Of a stretch of 64,000 bases of DNA, positions 29,087 to 37,837 are shown piece by piece. This DNA is from Microbacterium trichothecenolyticum. Lineage in GTDB: Bacteria > Actinomycetota > Actinomycetes > Actinomycetales > Microbacteriaceae. The position numbers and the translations under genes were made by a program. Positions within the stretch are counted from its first letter, which is position 1. Every line of letters starts with the position of its first letter. The DNA is taken from positions 1 through 64,000 of the forward strand of contig NZ_JYJA01000032.1 of assembly GCF_000956465.1 (NCBI RefSeq), given 5' to 3'. The notes beneath the pieces were generated by a model. It searched no databases and was not told the origin of the DNA. It was given only the letters and a program-made list of their open reading frames with translations.

Positions 29087-31474
29087 ATGACTTCGCCCCA
29101 CCACGCGAACCGTCGCCCCTCGGGCTGGCTGCGGATCGGCATCCCCGCCCTGCTCGTCCTCGTCTGGCTGGCCGTGGGATCCATCGGCGGCCCGTATTTC
29201 GGCAAGGTCGACGAGGTGTCGAGCAACGACCGCTCGTCGTTCCTGCCCGAGAGCGCGGACGCGACGCAGGTGAATGAGAGGCTCGCCGGGTTCCTCGGCG
29301 GCGACAGCATCCCCGCGGTGGTCGTGGTCACGGGGGACGGTGAGCTCTCGGACGACGACATCGCCGACGTGCAGGCGCTCGCCGACGACATCGCCGAGGT
29401 CGAGGGCGTGCAGGAGGACGTGTCGCCGCCGATTCCGTCGGAGGACGGCGAGGCGGTGCAGATCTTCGTGCCCATCGACGCTTCGGGCGAGGTCGGACCG
29501 ACCGTCGAAGAGATCCGCTCACTCGTGTCCGAAGACCTGCCGGCCGGGCTCGAGGGCTGGGTCACGGGGCCTGCGGGCTTCACCGCCGACCTCGTCGAGG
29601 GCTTCCTGGGGATCGACGGGCTCCTGCTCGGCGTCGCGCTGATCGCGGTGTTCCTGATTCTCGTGATCGTCTACCGCTCTCCGCTGCTGCCGGTCCTGGT
29701 GCTCCTGACGTCGATCTTCGCGCTGTGCGTTGCGCTGCTGACCGTGTGGTGGCTCGCGTACGCCGGCATCGTCGTGCTCAACGGGCAGGTGCAGGGAATC
29801 CTGTTCATCCTCGTGATCGGTGCGGCGACCGACTACGCCCTCCTGTACGTCGCGCGGTTCCGCGAATCCATCGCGACGGGGATGTCGAAATGGGATGCCA
29901 CGCTGTCGGCGTGGCGCGGAGCCTTCGAGCCGATCCTCGCCTCGGGCGGCACGGTCATCGCGGGCCTGTTGTGCCTGCTGCTCTCGGACCTCGCGACCAA
30001 CCGCGCGCTCGGCCCGATCGCGTCCATCGGGATCGCGTTCTCGATGCTGTCGGCCCTGACCTTCCTGCCGGCGCTCCTGGCACTGTGCGGCCGCGCGGCG
30101 TTCTGGCCCTTCATTCCGAAGGAGCCGATCGCCATGATCCCCGACGACCTCACGCAGCCGGTCAAGGGCCTCTGGCCGCGCCAGGCGCGCTTCGTCGCAC
30201 GTCATGCGCGCATCGTGTGGATCGCATGCACGATCGTGCTGCTCGCGGGCGCGGTGGGCATCACTCAGCTCAAGGCCGACGGCGTGCCGACCAGCGACCT
30301 CGTGCTCGGCTCCTCCGAGGCGCGCGACGGTCAGGAGGTTCTCGCCGAGCACTTCCCGGCAGGCTCCGGCTCGCCGGTCTACGTGATCGTGCCCGAAGAG
30401 GAACTCGCCGATGCGGTGGGCGTTCTCGCGGCGTCGGACGGCATCGAGTCGGTGTCGGTCGCCTCGGAGGACTCGCCGACGGGGCAGGCGCAGGTCACGG
30501 TCGAAGACGGCGAGCCGGTCCTCACCGCGGTCGGCCCGCCCGGCACGCCCGCTCCCGCGCCGACGGTCTCAGCCGGCGATGTGCTCGTGATCGGGACGCT
30601 CACGGATGCTGCCGACTCCGTCGCGGCGGAGGACACCGTCCGCGACCTCCGCGCCGACCTCGACGAGACGCTCGGCGCCGGCGTCGCGGTCGTCGGCGGC
30701 GAGACGGCGACCGACATCGACACGAACGACACGTCGACGCGCGACCGCACGGTGATCATCCCGGTGATCCTCGCGGTGATCCTCATCATCCTGATGCTGC
30801 TGCTGCGCTCGATCCTGGCGCCCGTGCTGCTCATCGGCACCGTGATCCTCTCGTTCGCGACGGCGCTCGGCGTCAGCGCGCTGGTCTTCAACGAGGTGCT
30901 CGGCTTCCCGGGGGCGGATCCTGCCGTGCCGCTGTACGGCTTCGTGTTCCTCGTGGCGCTCGGCGTGGACTACAACATCTTCCTGATGTCGCGGGTGCGT
31001 GAGGAGTCGCTCGTCCACGGGACGAGGCCCGGCATCCTCCGGGGCCTCGTCGCCACCGGCGGGGTGATCACCTCGGCGGGACTCGTGCTCGCGGCGACCT
31101 TCGCGGCGCTCGGTGTCATCCCGATCCTGTTCCTCGCGCAGATCGCGTTCATCGTCGCCTTCGGCGTGCTGCTCGACACGTTCATCGTGCGGTCACTCCT
31201 GGTGCCGGCGCTCTCGTACGACATCGGCAAGGCGATCTGGTGGCCTTCGAAGCTCTGGCGGCGGGATGCCGGGGCGCTCGCCGGCACGGGCAGCAACTCC
31301 GCCTCACCCACGCCGAGCAGAGCCGGCGCCCTCGCAGCGGCAGCTCCCGCGACAGTGCCTGGCGGAGTTGTCGCACACGATGCGCCGATGCCTGCCGAGA
31401 CCGACCCCGAGCTCGTGGCCGGCGACGGGCACCCGCTCACTCGCGAGGAGTACAGGCGTACGCTCGAACCATGA
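29087..31474 (+). CDS. MMPL/RND family transporter
   Basis: A 795-residue MmpL-type exporter. One N-terminal membrane helix (about 15-32), an extracytoplasmic domain (about 35-180), five helices, a second extracytoplasmic domain (about 380-540), then five or six helices. Proton-relay-type motifs GAATDYALLYVARFRE and LGVDYNIFLMSRVREE are present in the two halves. Such proteins export lipids or drugs. TAAGCT (29075-29080) lies 6 nt before the ATG, suggesting a leaderless message. It overlaps the nicotinamidase gene by 4 nt. Confidence 0.9.
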   Translation: MTSPHHANRRPSGWLRIGIPALLVLVWLAVGSIGGPYFGKVDEVSSNDRSSFLPESADATQVNERLAGFLGGDSIPAVVVVTGDGELSDDDIADVQALADDIAEVEGVQEDVSPPIPSEDGEAVQIFVPIDASGEVGPTVEEIRSLVSEDLPAGLEGWVTGPAGFTADLVEGFLGIDGLLLGVALIAVFLILVIVYRSPLLPVLVLLTSIFALCVALLTVWWLAYAGIVVLNGQVQGILFILVIGAATDYALLYVARFRESIATGMSKWDATLSAWRGAFEPILASGGTVIAGLLCLLLSDLATNRALGPIASIGIAFSMLSALTFLPALLALCGRAAFWPFIPKEPIAMIPDDLTQPVKGLWPRQARFVARHARIVWIACTIVLLAGAVGITQLKADGVPTSDLVLGSSEARDGQEVLAEHFPAGSGSPVYVIVPEEELADAVGVLAASDGIESVSVASEDSPTGQAQVTVEDGEPVLTAVGPPGTPAPAPTVSAGDVLVIGTLTDAADSVAAEDTVRDLRADLDETLGAGVAVVGGETATDIDTNDTSTRDRTVIIPVILAVILIILMLLLRSILAPVLLIGTVILSFATALGVSALVFNEVLGFPGADPAVPLYGFVFLVALGVDYNIFLMSRVREESLVHGTRPGILRGLVATGGVITSAGLVLAATFAALGVIPILFLAQIAFIVAFGVLLDTFIVRSLLVPALSYDIGKAIWWPSKLWRRDAGALAGTGSNSASPTPSRAGALAAAAPATVPGGVVAHDAPMPAETDPELVAGDGHPLTREEYRRTLEP

Positions 31475-32061
31475 GCAAGGCGCTGTTCATCGTCGACGTC
31501 CAGAACGACTTCACCGAGGGTGGTGCGCTGGCCGTGGAGGGCGGGGACGCCGTCGCGCAGCGCATCTCGGAGTTCCTCGTGACGCACTCCGAGGAGTACG
31601 CCGTGATCGTCGCCTCGCGCGATTGGCACCACGCCGAGGGCGACAACGGCGGGCACTTCCACCCGGAGCCGGACTTCGTCGACACCTGGCCGGTCCACTG
31701 CGTGAGCGGAACCGAGGGCGCCGAGTACGACCCCGGCCTCGACACGTCGGCGGTCACCCACCACGTCAAGAAGGGCCAGGGCAAGCCCGCCTACTCGCTG
31801 TTCGAGGGCACGACCGACGACGGCGTGACCGTCGCGCACCTCCTCGAGGAGCATGGCGTGGTCGACGTCGACATCACCGGAATCGCGACCGACTACTGCG
31901 TGCGGGCCTCGGCGCTGGACGCCATCGAGCACGGCAGGCACGTCCGTGTCCTCACCGACCTCATCGCCGGCGTCGCGGCGGAATCCAGCGATGCGGCGCT
32001 CGCCGAGCTCGCGCACGCCGGAGCCGAACTGCGGCCGTCGGGGCTCGAGGGCGGTGACTGA
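31471..32061 (+). CDS. pncA: Nicotinamidase (isochorismatase family)
   Basis: A 196-residue cysteine hydrolase that deamidates nicotinamide to nicotinate for NAD salvage. Catalytic triad: Asp in VDVQNDF, Lys in VKKGQG, Cys in TGIATDYCV. The metal-binding pattern DWHHAEGDNGGHFHP is also present. The ATG overlaps the MMPL stop (ATGA). TACGCT 6 nt upstream could be an internal leaderless promoter. The next gene overlaps its end. Confidence 0.9.
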   Translation: MSKALFIVDVQNDFTEGGALAVEGGDAVAQRISEFLVTHSEEYAVIVASRDWHHAEGDNGGHFHPEPDFVDTWPVHCVSGTEGAEYDPGLDTSAVTHHVKKGQGKPAYSLFEGTTDDGVTVAHLLEEHGVVDVDITGIATDYCVRASALDAIEHGRHVRVLTDLIAGVAAESSDAALAELAHAGAELRPSGLEGGD

Positions 32062-32719
32062 GCCGGGGGCGCCGACCGCCGAGGGCGTCCGCACGGCGCT
32101 CGAGGGCGCAGCATCCGTCGACGAACGCGCGAAGATCCAGCGGCGCATGACCGATGCGCGCACCGAGGTGATCGGCGTGCGCATGGGCACCGTGTTCGAC
32201 ATCGCGAAGGCGAATTCACGGATGCCGCTCGCCGAGGTCGACCGGCTGCTCGACTCGGACGCGTATGAGATGCGCATGCTGGCGGTGTCGATCCTCGACT
32301 TCCAGGCGCGAACGAAGGACGTCGACCGTGCGGCGCTCTACGAACTGTGGATGCGGCGTCTCGATCGCATCGACACGTGGGACTACATCGACCGGTCCGC
32401 GCCGCGCGTGGTGGGGCTCCATCTGCTCGACCGCCGGCGCGACGTGCTGTTCGAGCTCGCGCGCTCCGACGACCGATGGCACCGCCGCACGGCCATCACC
32501 GCGGCTTTCTCGATCATCCGCGCGCGCGACCTCGACGACCCGCTCGCGCTCTGCGAGATCCTCGCGGACGATCCCGAGCACCTGGTGCAGACGAACGTCG
32601 GCGTCGCTCTCCGCGAGATCGGGCGGGTCGACCGCGATCGGCTGGAGGAGTTCCTGGCGCGTCGCGGCGACGACCTCAGCGCGCACGCGCGACGCACCGC
32701 CCGAACCGCCCTCGCCTGA
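32054..32719 (+). CDS. AlkD-like DNA alkylation repair protein
   Basis: A 221-residue all-helical protein with HEAT-like repeats, matching the DNA alkylation repair (AlkC/AlkD-like) family: DTWDYID near residue 116, DDRWHRRTAI near 138 and VGVALREIG near 185. Family members excise alkylated bases. Some active-site aromatic residues of AlkD cannot be confirmed here. GTG at 32054 overlaps the end of pncA by 8 nt. Confidence 0.8.
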   Translation: MTEPGAPTAEGVRTALEGAASVDERAKIQRRMTDARTEVIGVRMGTVFDIAKANSRMPLAEVDRLLDSDAYEMRMLAVSILDFQARTKDVDRAALYELWMRRLDRIDTWDYIDRSAPRVVGLHLLDRRRDVLFELARSDDRWHRRTAITAAFSIIRARDLDDPLALCEILADDPEHLVQTNVGVALREIGRVDRDRLEEFLARRGDDLSAHARRTARTALA

Positions 32720-32746
32720 GGCCGGCGACCGGCTACTCTCGGGCTC

Positions 32747-33193
32747 GTGACTGAGATCCGCCCCCTCGCCCCTGCCGACCGCGACGCCTGGCTCCCGCTC
32801 TGGCGCGGCTACATCGAGTTCTACGAGTCCGAGGTGTCGGACGAGCAGACCGCGCTGACATGGAGCCGCCTCCTCGACCCGCAGTTCCCGATCCACGGGG
32901 CGGTGGCGACGGACGACGGGCGCGCCGTCGGCTTCGTCCACTGGCTCACGCACGCGGCCACGTGGTCGGCGGCGCCCTACGTCTACCTCGAGGACCTCTT
33001 CGTCGCCCCCGACACCCGCGGCAGCGGCGCAGGGCGCGCCCTCATCGCCCACGTGACCGAGTGGGCGCGCGAGCACGACGCCGCGAAGGTGTACTGGCTC
33101 ACGCAGGAGACCAACATCACCGCGCGGGCCCTCTACGATCGCGTCGCGACCCACACCGGGTTCGTGCACTACGAGATCGGGCTCGGCCGATGA
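32747..33193 (+). CDS. GNAT acetyltransferase
   Basis: A 148-residue N-acetyltransferase with YVYLEDLFVAPDTRGSGAGRALI, which contains the acetyl-CoA binding loop. Substrate unknown. TACTCT (32734-32739) lies 7 nt before the GTG start, so it is probably leaderless. It overlaps the next gene by ATGA. Confidence 0.87.
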   Translation: MTEIRPLAPADRDAWLPLWRGYIEFYESEVSDEQTALTWSRLLDPQFPIHGAVATDDGRAVGFVHWLTHAATWSAAPYVYLEDLFVAPDTRGSGAGRALIAHVTEWAREHDAAKVYWLTQETNITARALYDRVATHTGFVHYEIGLGR

Positions 33194-33492
33194 GCGCGTC
33201 TGCTCCCGCCGAGCGGAGCGTCGGCGATCTCGTCGCCACTCTGCTCTTGATCGGATTCTCGGTCGGCGCCGCGGTGGTGCTCTTCTTCGTCTCGCTCGTG
33301 TGGGCGATCGGCAACCATGACAACACGGTGGCGATCGTGCTGGGCGGCTACCTGCCGCTGGCCCTGGCGGTGATCGGCGCCGTCGCCGGCATCGTCGCGC
33401 TGTCCCGAAAGCACCGGGCGTTCTGGTATCCGCTGATCGCGCTCGTGCTCAGCATCGCCGCTTGGGTCGTCGCCGCCTCGATCGCCCGCTGA
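33190..33492 (+). CDS. Small membrane protein of unknown function
   Basis: A 100-residue protein with three hydrophobic helices (about 15-40, 48-70, 77-98). It starts inside the GNAT stop codon and is probably co-translated with it. No family is recognised. It converges on narK with 22 nt between. Confidence 0.65.
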   Translation: MSASAPAERSVGDLVATLLLIGFSVGAAVVLFFVSLVWAIGNHDNTVAIVLGGYLPLALAVIGAVAGIVALSRKHRAFWYPLIALVLSIAAWVVAASIAR

Positions 33493-33514
33493 CCAGGCGC
33501 CACCACCCCGTCGC

Positions 33515-34741
33515 TCATCTCGCCGCGCGCCGCTCCCGCCGGGCCAGGAAGATCACGAAGCCCAGCGCGACCAGGGCGGTGAGGCAGAGCAGGCTGAGCC
33601 CGATCGTGTAGCTGTGGGCCTCGGCGTTGTAGGTCGCGCCCATCACGAGCGGCGGGAAGTAGCCGCCGAGCCCGCCCGCGGCACCGACGATTCCGGTGAC
33701 GGTGCCGACCCGTTCGGCCGGTGCGCGCTGCGCCACCCACGTGAACACCGCGCCGGTGCCGAGCCCGAGGAAGAGCGCCATCAGGACGAACGAGGCTCCC
33801 GCAGCGAGCTCGGGCGGCGGCTGCAGCGCGATCACCACCGCCATCACGGCCGCGCCGCTGAGCGAGATGCTGAGCACGGTCGCCGGCCCGATGCGGTCCG
33901 ACAGCCAGCCGCCGACCGGTCGTGCGATGACCGCGGCGATCGCGAAGCCCGCGGTGCGGGCGCCGGCGTCGGCGAGGTCGTACCCGTAGACCTCCTTGAG
34001 GTAGGTCGGGAGGTACGTCGAGAAGGCGACGAAGCCGCCGAAGGTCACGGCGTACAGGAACGCCATCTGCCACGTGACGGCGAGCTTCGACGCCGCCTTG
34101 AGCTTGGGCATGACGGGGGCGGTGTTCGGCTTCCACAGCGGCGAATCCCGCATGAAGAGCCAGACGATGACCGCGACCACGAGCAGCGCGCCCGCGATGA
34201 TGAGGTGCGTGGCGACGTAGCCGAACCACGCCACCATGCGGGGCGTGAAGAACGACGACAGCGCGGTGCCCCCCATGCCGGCGCCGAAGAGGCCCGTGGC
34301 GAAGCCGCGCTTGGCCGGCTCGTACCAGGCGTTCACGAAGGGGATGCCGATCGCGAAGGTCGTGCCGGCGATGCCGAGCAGGAACCCGAAGGCGATCATG
34401 AGCGCGTAGGACCCCCACACGCCGGCGAGGGCCACCAGTACCACGGGCACGGCAGACGCCGCCGTCAGGACCGTGAACATCAGGCGCCCGCCGAAGCGAT
34501 CGGTGAACGCACCGGTGAGGATGCGGCCGAGCGATCCGACCAGCACCGGCGTCGCGATGAGCAGCGACGCCTCCGTCGAGGTCAGCCCCATCTCAGCCGT
34601 GTACTGCACCGCGAGCGGTGCGACCAGGTTCCACGCCCAGAACGTGATGGTGAAGGCCAGCAGTGCCAGCAGGAGGTTCTTCGTGCGGCCGGGCAGTTCC
34701 TGGGTCCCGGTCGCGGCCGTGGCCGCAGCATCCGTCGTCAT
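33515..34741 (-). CDS. narK: Nitrate/nitrite transporter
   Basis: An MFS transporter of 408 aa with about 12 membrane helices. The segments GSLGRILTGAFTDRFGGR and GIAGTTFAIGIPFVNAWYEPAKRGFATGLFGAGMGG are typical of NarK-type nitrate/nitrite porters. ATG at 34741 overlaps the narI stop by 4 nt and GGGAGG lies about 9 nt upstream, so it is the last gene of the nar operon. It would import nitrate or export nitrite. Confidence 0.92.
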   Translation of the reverse strand: MTTDAAATAATGTQELPGRTKNLLLALLAFTITFWAWNLVAPLAVQYTAEMGLTSTEASLLIATPVLVGSLGRILTGAFTDRFGGRLMFTVLTAASAVPVVLVALAGVWGSYALMIAFGFLLGIAGTTFAIGIPFVNAWYEPAKRGFATGLFGAGMGGTALSSFFTPRMVAWFGYVATHLIIAGALLVVAVIVWLFMRDSPLWKPNTAPVMPKLKAASKLAVTWQMAFLYAVTFGGFVAFSTYLPTYLKEVYGYDLADAGARTAGFAIAAVIARPVGGWLSDRIGPATVLSISLSGAAVMAVVIALQPPPELAAGASFVLMALFLGLGTGAVFTWVAQRAPAERVGTVTGIVGAAGGLGGYFPPLVMGATYNAEAHSYTIGLSLLCLTALVALGFVIFLARRERRAAR

Positions 34742-35526
34742 CGTCGTGTGCCTCCCGTCTTGCCTGTGGTGGTCGCCTTGCGGTCGGGGGTGCGGTCGGT
34801 GGTGCCCACGGGCGCCCAGCCGCGGCGGATCCCGCGCGCCGTCGTCGGCCGCCCGTCGCGCGAGCGGTAGATGATGTACGGGCGGAACAGGTAGTGCACC
34901 GGCGCCGTGAACGCATGCACGAGCCGGGTGAACGGCCAGATCATGAACAGCACCATGCCGATCACGGTGTGGATCTGGTAGTCGAGCGACGCCTCGCTCA
35001 TCGCGGCGATGTTCGGCTGGAAGACGAACAGCGACCGGAACCACGGCGAGACCGTGTCGCGGTAGGTGAGCTCCTGGTGGGGCCCGATGACCCCCAGCAC
35101 CGTGGTCGCGAGGCCCGCGACGATGGCGGCCACCAGCACGACGTACATGGTCTTGTCGTTCTTCGTCGTGGCCATGAACACCGGTCCGGTGGTGCGGCGG
35201 CGGTAGATCAGGATGCCGACGCCGACGAGCGTCGCGATCCCCGCCACGGTGCCGAGACCCAGCGCGGCGAGGTGGTACATCTCATCCGAGATGCCGAAGA
35301 AGTCGGTCCACGCCTTGGGGATCACGAGGCCGATGACGTGGCCGATGATCACGACGAGGATGCCGAAGTGGAACAGCGGCGAGCCGATGCGCAGCAGCCG
35401 CGACTCGTAGAGCTGCGACGAGCGCGTGGTCCAGCCGAACTGGTCGTAGCGGTAGCGCCAGATCGTGCCGCCGACGAGCACCGCGACCATGATGTAGGGG
35501 AGGACTCCCCACAGGAACAGGTCCAT
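34738..35526 (-). CDS. narI: Respiratory nitrate reductase, gamma subunit
   Basis: A 262-residue cytochrome b subunit with five membrane helices. His residues that would ligate two b haems appear in FHFGILVVIIGHV and in the C-terminal DYQIHTVIGM...RLVHAF. It passes electrons from menaquinol to NarH. A basic tail extends about 25 residues past the usual end. Coupled to narJ (1-nt overlap) and narK. Confidence 0.94.
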   Translation of the reverse strand: MDLFLWGVLPYIMVAVLVGGTIWRYRYDQFGWTTRSSQLYESRLLRIGSPLFHFGILVVIIGHVIGLVIPKAWTDFFGISDEMYHLAALGLGTVAGIATLVGVGILIYRRRTTGPVFMATTKNDKTMYVVLVAAIVAGLATTVLGVIGPHQELTYRDTVSPWFRSLFVFQPNIAAMSEASLDYQIHTVIGMVLFMIWPFTRLVHAFTAPVHYLFRPYIIYRSRDGRPTTARGIRRGWAPVGTTDRTPDRKATTTGKTGGTRR

Positions 35527-36149
35527 CAGCGCCTCCCGACCGGCTCGAGCGGCAGCAGCCGCGGGTCGTGGGCATCGAGGCCGACGGACTCGCGCGGCGG
35601 TCCGGCGGCTGCCATCGCCATCGCCTGCTGGCGGTCGGCGGGGGAGCGGCCGGGAAGCGTGTCGCACACCGCCGCGACGACGCCGGCGTACGGCGAGCCG
35701 CGCTCGGCGAGGGCGAGGCGGATGAGCTCGAGACTGGGCCGGTACTCCTGCAGCAGCGCCGCGCCCTCGCCCGGCGCGTGCCGTGCGAACTCGAGCACGA
35801 GCGGCAGGAAATCGGGCAGCTCGCCCGTGCCGTCGATCGTGAGCCCGGACTCGCGGTACCGCCGCTTCAGATCGGCGAGCACCGCGCCGCGCCGGCGCGT
35901 GTCGCCATCGGTCCAGTAGCTCAGGTACAGCGCGTGGCGCCGTGACATGTCGAACGTGTCGACGTACACGGTCTGCACCTCGGAGGCCGGCGTCTTCTCC
36001 CACCACTCGAGGAGAGGGGCGAAGGATGCTGCCGCCCGAGGCGCCGCCTCCGACACGGCGCGGCCGATCAGGGCGGCAGAGCCGAGCACGCCGTCATCCG
36101 GATAGCTCAGGCACAGCGACGCTGCCTGGTAGACCACCCGGACGTTCAC
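35526..36149 (-). CDS. narJ: Nitrate reductase molybdenum cofactor assembly chaperone
   Basis: A 207-residue NarJ/NarW chaperone. YVDTFDMSRRHALYLSYW is the family signature. It helps insert the molybdenum cofactor into NarG before the complex attaches to NarI. GTG start at 36149, overlapping narH's stop by 4 nt. Confidence 0.93.
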   Translation of the reverse strand: MNVRVVYQAASLCLSYPDDGVLGSAALIGRAVSEAAPRAAASFAPLLEWWEKTPASEVQTVYVDTFDMSRRHALYLSYWTDGDTRRRGAVLADLKRRYRESGLTIDGTGELPDFLPLVLEFARHAPGEGAALLQEYRPSLELIRLALAERGSPYAGVVAAVCDTLPGRSPADRQQAMAMAAAGPPRESVGLDAHDPRLLPLEPVGRR

Positions 36150-37837
36150 GACGAGCCCCCTGCCGAGGCATCCGGAGCCGCATCCTTCGGCGGGAAGAGA
36201 CCGGGCGGTGCGCCGTTGCCGTCCCAGTTGAGGAGGTTGACGCGGCCGCGCAGCGACTCTCCGCTCGCGGCGGCGTCGGAGGTCTGGCGTTCCTTGAGGG
36301 CGTGGAAGGTCTCCACCGCGACCGGCGTCGGCCTGCCGCTGGCCTCGCCGAACATGCCCGACTCGTTGCCGTACGGGCCGCCGTCGAAGTCGAGCGAGCA
36401 GCCGAGCTCCTCGAGCTCGTGCGCGCGCTCGTAGTGGGCGGTCGGGATGACGTAGCGGTCCTCGTACTTGGCGATCGCGAGCAGCCGGTACATCGCGTAG
36501 ATGGACTCGCCGGTCATGCCGACGGCCTCGGGGATCGACTCGTCGCGCTCACGCTCGAGCGTGATGTCGCGCAGGTACGAGCGCATCGCGGCGAGGCGCC
36601 ACAGCACGCCGGTGATGATGTCGGTGTCGCCCGCGGTGAAGAGCTCGGCGAGGTACTCGACGGGGATCCGCAGCGCCTCGATCGCGCCGAAGAGGGTGCC
36701 GGCGGCCTCCGAGTCGTGTCCCTGGTCGCGCAGCAGGTCGACGATCGGCGACAGCGGCGGGATGTACCAGACCATCGGCATGGTGCGGTACTCGGGGTGC
36801 AGCGGCAGCGCCACCCGGTAGGTCTTCGCCAGGGCGTAGACGGGCGAGCGGCGCGCGGCATCCATCCAGTCGTCGGGGATGTCGCCCTGTGCGCGGACCG
36901 CCGCGATCACCTCGGGGTCGTTCGGGTCGAGCATGAGGTCGAGCTGCGCCTCGTACAGGTCCTTCGGGTCGGGTGTCGACGCCGCCTCGGTGACGCGGTC
37001 GGCGTCGTAGAGGAAGAGGCCGAGGTAGCGCAGGCGCCCGACGCACGTCTCGGAGCAGACGGTGGGGATGCCGACCTCGAGGCGCGGATAGCACAGCGTG
37101 CACTTCTCGGCCTTGCCGGTCTTGTGGTTGAAGTAGATCTTCTTGTAGGGGCAGCCGGTGATGCACTGGCGCCAGCCGCGGCAGCGGTCCTGGTCGACGA
37201 GCACGATGCCGTCCTCGGCCCGCTTGTAGATCGCGCCCGACGGGCACGACGCCATGCACGACGGGTTGAGGCAGTGCTCGCAGATCCGCGGCAGGTAGAA
37301 CATGAACGTCTTCTCGAACTGCAGCTTGATCTTGTCTTCCGACTCGCGCCGCACGCGCTCGACGATCGGGTCGAGATGGCCCATCTCGCTCGCGCCGCCG
37401 AGGTCGTCGTCCCAGTTCGCCGACCACGTGATCTTCGTGTCCTCGCCGGTGATGAGCGACTTCGGCCGGGCGACCGGGAAGTCGTCGCCGAGGGGCGCGT
37501 CGATGAGCGTCTCGTAGTCGTAGGTCCAGGGCTCGTAGTAGTCCTCGAGCTTCGGCTGCACCGGCGACGAGAAGATCGAGAACAGGCGCTTCGCGCGGCT
37601 GCCCGTGCGCAGCGACAGTCGCCCGCGCTTGTTGAGCGTCCACCCGCCGCGCCACTGCTCCTGGTCCTCGTAGCGGCGCGGGTAGCCCTGGCCGGGCCGG
37701 GTCTCGACGTTGTTGAACCAGACGTATTCGGTGCCGGCCCGGTTCGTCCACGCCTGCTTGCACGTGACCGAGCAGGTGTGGCACCCGATGCACTTGTCGA
37801 GGTTCATGACCATGCCCATCTGGGCCATCACGCGCAT
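36146..37837 (-). CDS. narH: Respiratory nitrate reductase, beta subunit
   Basis: A 563-residue iron-sulfur subunit. Four cysteine clusters are visible: CIGCHTCSVTC, CEHCLNPSCMASCP, CRGWRQCITGCP (a Trp replaces one Cys, giving the 3Fe-4S centre) and CTLCYPR with CSETC. It carries electrons from NarI haems to NarG. The ATG at 37837 shares bases with the narG stop. Slightly longer than the E. coli protein at the C-terminus. Confidence 0.96.
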   Translation of the reverse strand: MRVMAQMGMVMNLDKCIGCHTCSVTCKQAWTNRAGTEYVWFNNVETRPGQGYPRRYEDQEQWRGGWTLNKRGRLSLRTGSRAKRLFSIFSSPVQPKLEDYYEPWTYDYETLIDAPLGDDFPVARPKSLITGEDTKITWSANWDDDLGGASEMGHLDPIVERVRRESEDKIKLQFEKTFMFYLPRICEHCLNPSCMASCPSGAIYKRAEDGIVLVDQDRCRGWRQCITGCPYKKIYFNHKTGKAEKCTLCYPRLEVGIPTVCSETCVGRLRYLGLFLYDADRVTEAASTPDPKDLYEAQLDLMLDPNDPEVIAAVRAQGDIPDDWMDAARRSPVYALAKTYRVALPLHPEYRTMPMVWYIPPLSPIVDLLRDQGHDSEAAGTLFGAIEALRIPVEYLAELFTAGDTDIITGVLWRLAAMRSYLRDITLERERDESIPEAVGMTGESIYAMYRLLAIAKYEDRYVIPTAHYERAHELEELGCSLDFDGGPYGNESGMFGEASGRPTPVAVETFHALKERQTSDAAASGESLRGRVNLLNWDGNGAPPGLFPPKDAAPDASAGGSS